Shown here: piece by piece, positions 40,019 through 50,916 of the stretch | How the letters are laid out: each line of letters starts with the position of its first letter | Position numbering within the stretch: the first letter of the stretch is position 1 | From: Limnephilus marmoratus | Taxonomy: Eukaryota > Arthropoda > Insecta > Trichoptera > Limnephilidae | Reading direction: 5' to 3' | Assembly (NCBI GenBank): GCA_917880885.1 | Contig: OU862931.1 | Coordinates: forward strand, 15,101,736-15,165,735 | Length of the DNA: 64,000 nucleotides | Program-made: the position numbers and the translations under genes | Notes under the pieces: generated by a model | Told to the model about the DNA's origin: nothing | Seen by the model: the letters and a program-made list of their open reading frames with translations, nothing else | Databases searched by the model: none

Positions 40019-40720
40019 CTAGCTGAACCGACAAACGTTTTCCAGCCATATAAATTATTTCTAGTGAATATTTTGGTTGTTAAATAAAAAAATAACGAAT
40101 GAATTGTAAGTGTGTGGGGATGGGATCTATGATAGAAAGAGGAATGGAGCGCTGTAGACGATGACCGCCGATAAAAACAAAAAACACCAACTAAAGTAGG
40201 AAAATCAAATAAAGAAACTCAATATGAATTTCGAAGAGCAATTGAGTGATACGATATTTTTTGTCAGTCGAGAACATGATGTCGAATGAAATATCAAAAT
40301 GACGCAACGCTTCTCGTGAATGTCTTGCGCATGTGAGGATGAAAGTTCGATGAGGTGGACGTAGCGCCATCTGTCATTCAACAACATAAATAATTTCGTT
40401 CTGTTTGAAATACGAAATACGATTAAATTTGTTCATACAAAAATACTAAAATCGCGATTAAAAATGGGAGGGTGGGGGTAAAAGGGTTAAAATTTGGGGA
40501 TATAGGTATTTTTGAAGCCAAACAAAAGAAAAATTAAAAAAAAAATTGTCAAAAAATAGATTTTTTTCTGGATAGGATCTGGATTTTCCCTAATCACCTA
40601 GCGGTATGAAATATACTTTAAAACCTATTCTCATACCTACCAAATATACATAAAAATGGTCAAGCCGTTTCGGAGGAGTGCGACCACAAACACGGTGACA
40701 CGAGATTTTTATATATAAGA
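40019..40720 (-). mobile_element. Non-autonomous Helitron-like element
   Basis: Read on the minus strand it starts TCTTATATATAAAAATCTCG and ends in GGTTCAGCTAG (TC...CTAG), inserted between A and T of the host (40018 A, 40721 T on the plus strand), as Helitrons do. It includes GGAAAACGTTTGTCGG just before CTAG and the complement of GGTCAAGCCGTTTCGGAGGA near the 5' end, sequences familiar from arthropod Helitron ends. 702 bp, no Rep/helicase ORF. RC replication would need an autonomous relative. Confidence 0.7.
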
Positions 40721-40790
40721 TTTATGGTTATTGCGGCTGAGGAACATATTTTCTGTGGCCTGATAGATTACATATTCAATGCAATAATAT

Positions 40791-41022
40791 TTTTAATAAA
40801 TAAAAAGAAAACACTTTGTTTACGTCACTTTATTGATATTTCTTCCGTCTACCGGTTTCGGTACCTCCGTACCATCATCAGGACTGAATATAAAATACTG
40901 ACAAATACAGGGAAATATACATATATATACACAAATTGTAAAAGAAAGAGACAGTAAATTAGAGCGGGACAGTGCGTCAGTTGTGGGAGGGAAGTGGGGG
41001 AGGAGCGAGTGGGATAACGGGA
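40791..41022 (-). mobile_element. Penelope-like end, left inverted arm around a LINE
   Basis: Mirror of 43488-43719 (positions sum to 84510). Includes the hammerhead-like motif at 40845-40886, GTGACGTAAACAAAGTGTTT at the outer end and GCGAGTGGGATAACGGG at the inner end. Confidence 0.7.
40845..40886 (-). ncRNA. Hammerhead ribozyme-like motif, left arm
   Basis: Mirror of 43624-43665: CTGATGA, GGTAC/GTACC stem II with GGAG loop, GAAA, self-complementary ACCGGT, GTA cleavage triplet. Confidence 0.5.
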
Positions 41023-43440
41023 CACATTTTTTTTTTATTTTTTTTTATTTTTTTTATTTAAGTATATAAAACAGGCATGGTGCCCAAAAAATTATATACA
41101 TGAATGTTTAAACATAGTGATAACGAAAATACATAGTATCGAAAATGATAATATTAACATAGTGATTGTATAATAACAAATAAATGAAATGATAATAATA
41201 ACAAAAGATAGTAACAAAAGTAATTAAGCTGAGGTGAATGACAAGTAGGAATGGGTAAAAGGTAAGTACATGGTAGGTAAATGTTCATAAACAATTTATG
41301 ATTGTTACCTGTACTGGTGAGACGCTGATTTGGTAGGTACAATATTGCCTCTCTATAAATAAAGGGCTTCATCACAGTATCAGCTTGATATGATAAAAGG
41401 TAAAACTTTTTTTTTGAAATGTTTAAATTGGTCATTAAAAATGTCTATTTCTTTATTAGAGCAATGTATAGCGTTATAACTTCTCAGTGTTCGTGGTAAA
41501 GGGGAGAAATATCCTGTATTTGTGAGGTAGGCTTTAATATAGAAAATGTCTTTCATCCTCCTTGTTGACTTTCTTGATGATGTGTTAATGTTAATTTGGG
41601 ACAAAATGTTTGGTGTATCAACTGATGAGTGTATAATTTTGTGTAAAAGTAATAAATCAGAAAGTTTACGTCTGGCTGTTAGAGAGTGTAGTTTATAGTG
41701 TGAATTTCGGTCATTGTACGTTCCGAATTGATCAGATATACCTTCACAATTTTCTTTGTGTGGATTCGATCCTATAATTATGAATTTCATAATTGGGAGA
41801 CCAAATTGTGGATGCATATTCGAGGATACTTCGCACAATTGATTTATATAATGTTAATGTTAATTCTGCACTTTTAAAACAGTTTGTGATTCTTAGCGTT
41901 AATCCTAATACTTGTGATGCACATTTTGAAATTGCATCTACATGTTTATTGAAGCTAAGTGAAGAGTCAAATGTCACGCCCAAGTCTTTAATTGAAGTTG
42001 TGTTACGTAATGCGACATTGTTAATGTGATATGTGTTTGAAAATTTATTGATGTTTTTTGTGAAGGAAATTACAGCACATTTGTTTTCGTTAAAATATAA
42101 ATCATTTAGTGTGCACCATTCATGAAGTGATGATAAGTCTTTTTTGCAAATCGGCGCAATCTTCTAATGATGTTATTTTTTTGTACAACTTAAGGTCATC
42201 GGCAAACAGGAGATATTTTGATTTTTTTTATTCTGAAAACTATGTCGTTGATATTAAAAACAGTAACGGTCCAAGATGTGAGCCCTGCGGAATTCCCGAC
42301 GTTGCCGTAAAAAGATCCGCGGAGTACCCTCCTACAACTACTTGTAGTTTTCTATTAGTAATGTAACTTTCGAACCATTTCAGAGTATTTCCATTTACGC
42401 CAAACTTTTTCAGTTTCTTGATGAGTAATGATTGATTTAACTGGTCGAATGCTTTGCAAAAATCCGTGTAGATGGCATCCACTTGTAAATGCTTTTCGAT
42501 GTTATCGCGGATGAATTGGGAGTATTCAAGAAGATTCGTTGTTGTGGAACGCCGAGGGAAAAACCCGTGTTGCTCAATGATGATATATTTACTTACATGG
42601 GCTAATAGATAGTCATATATTATTGATTCAAACAACTTTCCTATGCAGTCAAGTTTAGAGATGGGTCTATAATTTTGTATATCGCTCTTACAACCTTTCT
42701 TAAAGATGGGAGTTAAAAAAGCCGTTTTCCATTTGACTGGAAAAACACCTTCTTGTAGTGATTTGTTGAAAAGTACACTAAGTGGTCTGGCAAGAACATC
42801 TCTGCATGTTTTGAAAAAAATAGGTGGAATACCATCAGGACCTGATCCCTTATTGGTTCTTAAATTCTTACATTTAATTAATATAGTTGAGGGCGAAATA
42901 TTGATCATACCGAGGCTTTCGTTGCAGAAATCATCAGTTATTTGTGGTGAAAAGTTTGCATTTTGTGGTTTATAAATAGATTGAAAGTGCTTAGAAAAAA
43001 GTCGGCAGATATCTTGACCTTGTGTAGTTTTTATATCATTTAGGTGCATTTCTTTAGGTATGTTGGTTGTGTTTTTATATTTGCTTTTTGCAAATTTCCA
43101 GAAATCTTTCGGGTTAGATTTTATGTTTTGTTTAATTAAATCTAAATGTTTATGATAACAAATTCTTATAAGATTCTTCGTTCTGGTTCTAATCAGATTG
43201 AAAGATAAATGATCTAGTTCATTACCATATTTTTTATGAAATTTGTTTTTTTCTTTTATCAAAAGAATGAGATCTTGCGAGTACCACTTAGGGAAGTGTT
43301 TATTGTTTGTTTTAATAGGAACGTGAGAAGAGATAATCTGGTAGAGTATACTATAAAACTGATCGACAGATTGATCTATATTACCCTGATTAATGAATTC
43401 CCAATCAGTACTTATAATAGGGCTGAATGTTAATTTATTT
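41023..43440 (-). pseudogene. Family A LINE, reverse transcriptase nearly whole, frameshifted
   Basis: Minus strand from 43440: FPKWYSQDLILLIKEKNKFH, DFWKFAKSKYKNTTNIPKEM, GPDGIPPIFFKTCRDVLARP, NYRPISKLDC, EQHGFFPRRSTTTNLLEY, YTDFCKAFDQ, SGIPQGSHLGPLLFL. A frameshift at about 42240 follows; FADDLKLYKKITSL continues in another frame, a second shift is near 42120, then MGVTFDSSLSFNKHVDAISK (41983) and, in a third frame from about 41838, RRKLSDLLLLHKIIHSSVDT to the stop at 41380. The catalytic residues are present but the ORF is broken at least three times. 3' end: T-rich run at 41027-41060. Same family as 2-1978. Confidence 0.75.
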
Positions 43441-43480
43441 AACATTCAGCCCTATTAATTAACATTCAGCCCTATTATAA
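43405..43480. repeat. 5'-end inversion at the family A LINE
   Basis: CTTATAATAGGGCTGAATGTT at 43408-43431 is followed by its complement AACATTCAGCCCTATT twice (43441-43456 and 43461-43476). This foldback at the LINE 5' end looks like a template-switch or twin-priming scar. Confidence 0.7.
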
Positions 43481-43487
43481 GTATGTT

Positions 43488-43719
43488 ACCCGTTATCCCA
43501 CTCGCTCCTCCCCCACTTCCCTCCCACAACTGACGCACTGTTCCGCTCTAATTTACTGTCTCTTTCTTTTATAATTTGTATATATATATGTATATTTCCC
43601 TGTATTTGTCAGTATTTTATATTCAGTCCTGATGATGGTACGGAGGTACCGAAACCGGTAGACGGAAGAAATATCAATAAAGTGACGTAAACAAAGTGTT
43701 TTCTTTTTATTTATTTAAA
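43488..43719 (+). mobile_element. Penelope-like end, right inverted arm around a LINE
   Basis: CCCGTTATCCCACTCGCTCC, CTGACGCACTGTTCCGCTCT, the hammerhead motif and TGACGTAAACAAAGTGTTTT to TTTATTTAAAATG. Mirror of 40791-41022 with a few substitutions. Confidence 0.7.
43624..43665 (+). ncRNA. Hammerhead ribozyme-like motif, right arm
   Basis: CTGATGA at 43629-43635, extra T, GGTAC/GTACC stem II (loop GGAG), GAAA at 43651-43654, self-complementary ACCGGT (no loop), GTA triplet, and GTC/GAC starting stem I. Confidence 0.55.
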
Positions 43720-44224
43720 ATGTCAAGTCACAATGTGTTTCCTTCTTTTGAAAAATAATATTTTTATTCAAAAAAGTGTGGAATGCACGAGAAAGACCGC
43801 ACGATCAACAAAAAATTTGAGTCGAGTCATGTCAAGAACTGATGGAGATATGTATGAATGTGACTGAAGCAAGAAATGTGTTCCAAGGTAGAGTTGTCCT
43901 ATGGTGGATGTTTTCTGCCTATTCCTGGGGAAATAATTTTATTCTTTTTGAGTATTTCTCATCAAATGCATTGTTTCCTCGACATAATGTATTTATTTTA
44001 AAGATACTTTGTTATTTTCGAAGCCTTTGAGGTTTTGTTAATTGAGGGAGAATGGCGTGCCTACATAATAATTTCGTATAATTATTTTCCGTGACGTTGA
44101 GGTTTTGTCGACAGTAAAAGTATAATTAGCAATATCCCAACGTGGTATCTGTTTGATAAACCACAGTCGTGTACAACACTGTACAATAACGTGCTTAATT
44201 GTATAATTATTTTAATTTTTAATT
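43720..44224. other. Anonymous DNA
   Basis: AATGTCAAGTCACAATGTG just after the Penelope end resembles AATGTCACATCACAAAGTA after the other pair (31200). The remainder is not recognised. Confidence 0.3.
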
Positions 44225-44940
44225 TTTAATCAACCTTTCGACCGGTCACTGGTTGAGTGGGCATAGCGCTTGGGTCCCCCACCCGAGCGTCACATGTTCG
44301 ATTCCTCGGCTGGCTAAGTCCTCATCACAACACAAGCAACATTTTCGGCTTTATGTGGTGGTAGTAGGGACTCCAGATACTAATATCTACAGCCTGTATG
44401 TCGGACGAATATCTACAGCTCATATGTTGACTAATATCTACGAACTTCAGAGTGTTGACTAATATCTACAGAGCTAAGGTCGGACGAATATCTATGACGG
44501 TCCCAGTGTTGACTAATATCCATAGAGCGTAGGTTGAACTAATATCTACAGAGCGTAGGTTGGACTAATCAGCTAAATGTGTCCAATAGTCCGATATTAG
44601 GGATTTTTACATACATACTTACATAAATTAAGTTTTTAAACTGCATACGCAATATTACGTTATTCCAATATGCTATACATAATTGCAAATCCAACCTCCC
44701 TGATATTAGTCAGCAGTTTGAGTTGTAGATATTCGTCAACACTTTGGTTCTCATAGATATATCAACAGTTTGAGCTGTAGATATTCGTCAACACTTTGTT
44801 TCTCATAGATATTGGTTCGATTTTTTCAGTTTTTGGAATTCCTGTAGATATTAGTAGACGCCTCCGGTAGTAGGAAATTTTCAAACATTGTTGGGTTATT
44901 CGTAAACCGGGAATGTTTGTCTTTCTTTAAAAAAAAAAAA
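44225..44940 (+). mobile_element. tRNA-type SINE, copy 3, split by a MITE
   Basis: 44225-44367 and 44866-44940 join into one SINE: CACTGGTTGAGTGGGCATAG (A box area), CATGTTCGATTCCTC (B box area), CGGCTGGCTAAG, CAACACAAGCAACATTTTCG, GTGGTGGTAGTAGG, GGGAATGTTTGTCTTTCTTT, A run. The A and B boxes are the best preserved of the three copies. Confidence 0.75.
44368..44865. mobile_element. ACTAATATCTA MITE, copy C
   Basis: 498 bp between GGTAGTAG at 44360-44367 and at 44866-44873 (9 bases with an ambiguous G). Ends GGACTCCAGATACTAATATC and (complement) GGAGGCGTCTACTAATATCT. Orientation is opposite to copies A and B. Internal units GACTAATATCTACAG and GACGAATATCTACAG alternate, with spacers such as AGCGTAGGTTG. 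Confidence 0.8.
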
Positions 44941-45214
44941 ATTACGCCATTTCCCCAAACACTTAGGCAGTGCTGATGTATCTTTACGCAGCCATGTCTT
45001 TGCGCGCACTGCTTGATTTTTCCATATAAATACATCGTCTCTTGCACACTCTCCTATTATTCTGAAATCCGACATGCCGTACCAACATTGGTAGAGAGAA
45101 TAGACGCCACACAACTTGTTCAAACTCAATCATAACATTATGCTTTTTATTTTTCTGTTATGTTGACTTTTGACGTCATCCGACACATTTGTTCAGATCG
45201 TGCCATGACTTTTC
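44941..45214. other. Anonymous DNA
   Basis: Nothing recognised. Confidence 0.3.
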
Positions 45215-45790
45215 TTTTATTTTAACTCCACACAGGAGGCCCTGAGGGAAATTATTTTCCTCTGGGCCTATGTCATCGGAGATGCTGTGTGGAGGCTCTT
45301 TTTGAGGAGAGGAAGGAATGAACATTGGTCTTGAAAAGACCCATGTAGTAGGAAGGAGGAAACAGGAAACACAGAGGCCGGCAAACAGTTCCACAGCCAG
45401 GCTGTTGAATTCAAGAACGAGTCGAAGAAGCGAACCGTTCTCACGTGACAAATGTCAACCGTGTACGTACATTAGGCGCGCGTTTGGCGTATTTCCCGAT
45501 TATGCACTAGTGCTGAAGAGATCAATGACCCTAGTTTCTCGAAACATCTTCCATTAAAATACCGGTAGAACAAGGACAGCATTCCCATCCAACTCCCGTG
45601 CTCTAAATATTGCAATCCGTTTATTAAGGTGGGTGAATATATCAAACGGACCGTCCGTTTCTGCGCAGTCGATGGTTTTTTCAGATATTTTGGAGCTCCA
45701 GATCAGATGTGGCTGCTAAATTGTACATGGTTAGCAGTTGTGTACTACTAAAGAATCTGCGGATCTTGTACTGTACGCCTAGTTTTTTAA
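45215..45790 (-). pseudogene. Family B LINE, C-terminal part and 3' UTR
   Basis: Minus strand pieces: RYFFSSTQLLTMYN-like, HLIWSSKISEK, DSLVLEFNSLAVELF, and the intact 3' hairpin complement CCCTGAGGGAAATTATTTTC at 45239-45266. Strongly mutated. Confidence 0.6.
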
Positions 45791-46479
45791 ATGCTTTCCT
45801 GGAGCACACCGTACCTATTCTGCCATCCACTTCAATTCTTCGTCCATCTCATTCACATCTTGAAATCGCCCCTTTCCAATCTTATTTTAAATACTAACAA
45901 GAGATCCTGCATTCTTTTTGATATCAGACAAGGTTTTATCATATCCCACAGGGGTACCTCAGGGATTTTGCTTCTAGTTAATTTAGTCTACTTTCCATCT
46001 AATTCCGAACCAGACCGTAGAAGAACCAAGCAACTACTCAATATGGACAAGAACTCACTAATGCAAGAAATCTGAAGAGGATGAAGAGACTCCATTTCAT
46101 CTATGGTGGGTGCCATTGTCTAGTCCTGTTGAAAACAAGGCTCAACCACCTAACCGAATGTCCAATGACAACCCTGATGAACTTTATCAAAAACACCGAG
46201 TTACAGTCAAACGATTGAGGTAAAATGATAGCGCAATAGGCCCGTGGCTTGAGTGCTCACGGAAACTATATAAAAATCTCAGTTTTATTAATAAATAATC
46301 TAATTTCGTTCTCAATAGATTGCTTTAATTTATCTACGAAAGTGTTATCAGTATTACTCTGACTGTAAGTTATAATTCATTCCATCGTAATAAAATGTGC
46401 GAACGGATATAAGCAGTTAGAAATTTGAACGAACGAATTCTCCTAATTAGTATGTACCTATTAATTGTCTGTAATTTTG
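45791..46479. other. Anonymous DNA with weak LINE-like traces
   Basis: TATCCCACAGGGGTACCTCAGGGA at 45950-45973 can be read as YPTGVPQG, the reverse transcriptase GVPQG motif, but without supporting sequence. Around 46080-46200 an acidic reading (EEDEETPFHLWW) is not convincing. Confidence 0.25.
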
Positions 46480-47520
46480 ATTTATTTATTTATTTATTTA
46501 TTGAAAAAAATAAGAAGTACATGAGAAACATAAGCTGCAAATCTCACTAGGGCATTCCTGTATCGAGATATGCAGTTTTACATTGTAATTTAAACAAAAA
46601 ACATACAAATAAAAATATAATTATAAACCTACAAAAAAATATAACAATAAGCAAATTAAAGATAACATAACAATAAGCAAATTAGATACTATAACAATAA
46701 GCAAATTAAAAAGTACATAATAATATATAAGTTAAGTTATTAAATTTGGATTGTATGAAATATAGCTGAATTCCAGAATGATTTATGATACAAGCGACAA
46801 CATGGGTAATCCAAAACCATCACTCTCAGTTATTATACATATTTTGACCATTTTCTTGAATAAATGTAATGTACCAATAGTTTTTATTTTTTCATTGAGC
46901 ATATTATAAAGCAACGGAGCTTTATATGAAAAACTTCTTTGTCCAAAGGATGTTTTGGTATGTACCGGCTGATACATTAAAGAAGAGCCGAATCTAGTGA
47001 TGCGCACTTGTTGAGATCTTTTCGCAGTGATAATGTTGTTGAAAAATTTACAGAGAGCCTGTATTATGTACAACTGCCTTATTGTCATAATTTTGCTTTC
47101 GCTATATAGTAACTGTGATGAGTACATAAAACTTTTCTTGAACCTTATTTTTAAAATTAATTTTTGTGCAATATTTAAAGGCTCTAGAGTAGTCTTATGG
47201 CAAGAACCCCAACAAATAACGTTATATGAAAGCATTGATTGAACAAGAGCATAGTATACAGTTCTTAGTGTAATTTTGTCCAATATATTTCTTAGAGTCT
47301 TGAAGATATAGGCTAGCTTTCTTATTTTTTTTTGTTAATATAGTAATATGATTGTTCCATTTTAAATTTTTATCAATAATTAAGCCAAGATATTTGATAT
47401 TGTCTACTCTTTCCAAAGATTGACAATTACGCTCCTGTACACAACAATGTATTTTTAAAGAGCGGTCCAAAGATGGTTGATTTACAGAAGAAATACTAAA
47501 AGTATTTGATTAGATTGTTT
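46480..47520 (-). pseudogene. Family C LINE, truncated copy
   Basis: Minus strand: HCCVQERNCQSLERVDNIKY, LGLIIDKNLKWNNHITILTK (47470 downward), a frameshift in an A run near 47330, then TLRTVYYALVQSMLSYNVIC, IAQKLILKIRFKKSF, MTIRQLYIIQALCKFFNNII and TSFGQRSFSYKAPLLYNMLN. 3' hairpin complement CTCACTAGGGCATTCCTGTA at 46541-46572, tail TTTATTTATTTATTTATTG at 46482-46502. Confidence 0.7.
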
Positions 47521-48119
47521 CCGCTGTTACATCAGTGAGATCCAAGAACAATGCTTCTTAAAATCAAATTGAAAATACTTTATTTCCTCCTCCTACCATC
47601 AACATGAGCGGAAAATGTAGTATGTGCAAAAATTCTAAATTCACACTGTGTCAGTAAAATGAAACATTATGAAAAATAAAAGCAAATAAGTATCTTAATA
47701 AAACTACGGAGGAGAAACCTGATTGGAACGATCAGCAAACAAAAAAGTATTGATAATTCAATATAAAATGCTAGAAATATTCAAATACCAAGCTTTGCTT
47801 GCGTTTTTTCAACCTTTGTCTAGCTGAATGTTAAGGAATATGTATGTTTACTACCTGGTTTAGCCTGTAACTCAACACCTTTTTCTCTTGTTAAGCGGTC
47901 GAATAATACGGAGTAGCAACACGGCTTGCCAAAAAAGCTTGAAACAACATGACCAAAGTAGTATTTTCAATAAATATAAAATAAAATATTTAAATAATGT
48001 TTTCAAAATATCAAAGAAAATACGTTACATTCAGAACGGGTTTCGTTTCCATAAAATTGTCGCGCATTGATGTAATTGGTAGGCGGTTTTTGTACCTACC
48101 GTTTTTCCGGGCATCAATG
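47521..48119. other. Anonymous AT-rich DNA
   Basis: Nothing recognised. Confidence 0.3.
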
Positions 48120-48310
48120 AGAGCAAATTATTATAATTATTATTGCAGTTTGTACATGATCATGACTTAAGTGTTAATTACAGTAAATTATATGTTTAAA
48201 TCGTAGGGATATGTAAGCATAAAGCACAAGCATGAGAACAGTGTCATAGCATTCACAGTCCGCCTCACTGGAATTTCCCGGGGCGGCCCGTAGTAGGTTT
48301 CTTTTTTTAT
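48120..48310 (-). mobile_element. Family C LINE, 3' UTR only
   Basis: CGCCTCACTGGAATTTCCCG at 48258 is the complement of the family C 3' hairpin motif. No coding sequence remains. Confidence 0.45.
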
Positions 48311-48504
48311 ATTCCTTTGCTTACAATTTTACGCGGGCCGCAATATATTACACCAGAATAAGGGTCACCATTCTCTCGTAAGGGTCACTATACTTTTGTA
48401 CGGAAAAAAATTCTTCAATTATCAGAAGATTTGTAAAAAATTTTGGCATATTTTGTTTTATTCTCTTCCATAGACTACCGAAAAACTGGATTGTCTTATC
48501 GTGA

Positions 48505-48595
48505 TTTATTTTTGGGATACTACGCCGTGTTGCGCTACCTACTTCTTTAGCCTATTTTCGGACAGCATTACAGTGTCCATCATCAGGTCAACTAT
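48505..48595 (-). mobile_element. Short Penelope-like end with a hammerhead motif
   Basis: Complement reads GACCTGATGATGGACACTGT, AATGCTGTCCGAAAATAGGC, TAAAGAAGTAGGTAGCGCAA, CACGGCGTAGTATCCC. Stem II GGACA/TGTCC is perfect. Stem III is AATA here instead of ACGT, so this copy is probably inactive. Motif at 48550-48590. Confidence 0.5.
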
Positions 48596-48599
48596 GTAA

Positions 48600-48846
48600 A
48601 AGGGTTTACATTAATTACGTGAGTTCAAAATGGTGGGGGGGGGGGTCCAGTAAAATCTCGCCAAATCTTGAACAGTTTTTCAGCGTATTGTCACGATCGT
48701 ATTTACCTCAACGGGGGGGCGTGATGGAACAGAATTGGGCGGGATGGGATAGGGTGGGACCCCAGATACAGCACTGATCTCACGTGAGGGGAGGGGGAGG
48801 GTCTAGATTGGAAAATAAACTGCTCACGTTATTAATATATGCCCCC
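48600..48846. mobile_element. MITE with GGGGCATACATTAATTACG ends, copy 3
   Basis: GTTTACATTAATTACGTGAG at the left and the complement of GGGGGCATATATTAATAACG at the right; inside GGTCCAGTAAAATCTCGCC and the complement of TCTAGACCCTCCCCC. Longer than copy 2, with extra G-rich sequence. Confidence 0.65.
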
Positions 48847-48954
48847 TAATCGAAGATTGCGTTGAAGTGTGTGCTTGTGAATGCATATGCGATTCCAGCT
48901 CGTAGAAAATTGGATCTGGCAACACGGTATTGCATCTACATTCAAAAGCGATTA

Positions 48955-49045
48955 CACATCTGATGAATGATACTGTAATGCTGCCGAAACGTTGGCTAAA
49001 GAAGGATGTAGTGCAACACGGCATAAAATCCCAATATAAATCACG
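48955..49045 (+). mobile_element. Short Penelope-like end with a hammerhead motif
   Basis: CTGATGA at 48960-48966, GAAA at 48986-48989, ACGT stem III, GTT triplet, then GGCTAAAGAAGGATGTAGTG, CAACACGGCATAAAATCCC. Stem II (ATGATACTGTAATGCTGCC) is weakened compared with GGACA/TGTCC copies. Confidence 0.5.
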
Positions 49046-49080
49046 ATAATACTTTTAGCTGTGACAATCTCTAATCAGGA

Positions 49081-49408
49081 CAAAGATATTGAAATATAAG
49101 TAGATGTGCTATCTGCTGTTTTTACTATGTAGGTCTGCGCTTCCGGGTATCGCCGATATTGTTTACCAATTAACAAATAAACTAAAAGAACAAATAATTA
49201 ACGAATAAACCAAACGAACGTTAAACTAAATGAACGAATTCTTTCCTTATTCAAAATATATTGTTAACCAATATTAATGCACATTTTCAAAAAATCAACG
49301 AAATGAACAAATTCTTTTTGTATGAAAACTACGCTAATTGGCGCGTAGTCCGGCGACAGTTGCGCGGACACCATAGCATATCTCTTCTGTAATTGAATAT
49401 CTTTGAAT
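49081..49408 (+). repeat. Long dispersed repeat, copy 2
   Basis: Near-identical partner of 28879-29195, differing by scattered substitutions and the TTGGCGCGTAGTCCGGCGAC insertion near 49337. Confidence 0.7.
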
Positions 49409-50299
49409 CAGGACTATCTTATTCTCATATTCCAGGCTTCCTCAACCTTCATCTTCCTCTTATTTTTCTTTTTAGTTACCAACACTTTTATCTCTATACA
49501 TTTTTCTTTATAGATTTCAGAAGAATTATTCCACAGGCTGCCACATTTATTATTCTTTTGTATCATGTTAATGTAAGTACTTGCATACTGCTTTCTAACC
49601 CCGTATGCATGAACAATGGAGGGTCTAGAGTCGTTCAAATAAATGTAGCTTCGTTCAATAAAATAGAGTCTTGACGTGTGCGGTGAAGGAGGAAACCATA
49701 AGTTTCCTTATAACGTGGGAAAGTGGTGGGGTCCCCTCCAATGTTTTGTTCTCAATTTTTTTTATGTAAAATGGTGTATTTCAAAATTAGCGTTGTTATG
49801 TTGAGAAAAAACTTTCGACTATTTTGCACAAAGCAGGTCAATATAACTTCTCGCTACTCTCAATGTCATTAAAGTGGAAATCGGATATTCATACGTTTAT
49901 GATAATAATATTTCATTTTATTAACGATTCGAAATGGTAATATCTTGATACGAACAATGTGAGCAGCGGGAAGGTGCATTTTTATGCAGTCTAGTATTAT
50001 TCTGGCACCGATTTCCAAAATCTGTCTCTTTTTTTTTAAATAACTTTCAGATTCGTGTCGTTTTTTTGCATAATCACAACCCAATGCAGCTAATGAGCTA
50101 TTAATAACTGCCGTTTCTAAATGCCCTGAATTTTTTACAAGCAACACACAATTTAATATTTTTAACAACAGCGATTATTAGGTATTTATACAAAAAGCTT
50201 AGCGTGCCGCACATTACTGCTTGGCGGGCCGCACGCTGGCGCTGGCTAAGTCAGTGTTTATAAATTTGTACAAGAATTTAATAAGGTATGGCATAATAT
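49409..50299. other. Anonymous DNA
   Basis: A 99-codon minus-strand frame at 49869-50168 (containing LAALGCDYAKKRHESESYLK) has no motif that I recognise and no neighbouring exon or transposon end; left uncalled. Nothing else seen. Confidence 0.3.
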
Positions 50300-50530
50300 T
50301 ATGTCTACCGTTATTGAAGTGAAAATTTCTTTAACACCGTTGTGATTTGAAACTCGATGAAACAAAAAAGCGACACGAAAAAGAGATAAACATATGCATC
50401 TGTAGAATTTAGCCTGCAAGAGAATGAGATAGAATAATCGGTCTCCTCTTTGTGCGGTGCTTAGTAGCCTCCCCACTTTTGTCTACTTTAGTTTTCTGAA
50501 GGTTTCATATCTACCGCGTGTGAACTGAAC
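50300..50530 (-). repeat. Host repeat without the hAT-like insert
   Basis: Inverse partner of 32972-33094 plus 33967-34060. The insertion point is represented by one CTACAGAT-type site at about 50394-50401. Confidence 0.65.
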
Positions 50531-50916
50531 ACATGTATTTATTAATAATTTGGTTTGTGCATGTGTAAATCGATCACGGAAACTTGAAATGCTATAAAGC
50601 ACATAACGTTAATAATTGTTCTGGAGAATGAAAAAAAAAGTATTTTAAAATTCTATTTTCGGTTTTTGTAGACCTATAATTATGAATTTTTATTATAAAA
50701 TAATATAGAATAGAACTTTCAGAATTCCTAACATTTTGTATAAATTTCTTTAATTTAATTTATTTTTAAATTTTCTGGAAAAAAATGCACGTCGTAAAAG
50801 ACGCACTTATTTTCCTGGAAATATTTCGACGACGCAGATCGAAAGAGAGAAAAAACGAAGAAAATGACATGTTTATTAATGTTTAACTCAGTTTTGGATT
50901 TATTGTCGATATTTAA
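50531..50916. other. Anonymous AT-rich DNA
   Basis: Nothing recognised. Confidence 0.3.

Noticed and set aside
45938..46000. GVPQG-like reading suggesting a reverse transcriptase remnant
   Set aside because: Only five residues match and the surrounding codons do not fit any family here.
49869..50168. 99-codon minus-strand ORF
   Set aside because: No recognised domain, splice context or second copy; could be chance in AT-rich DNA.
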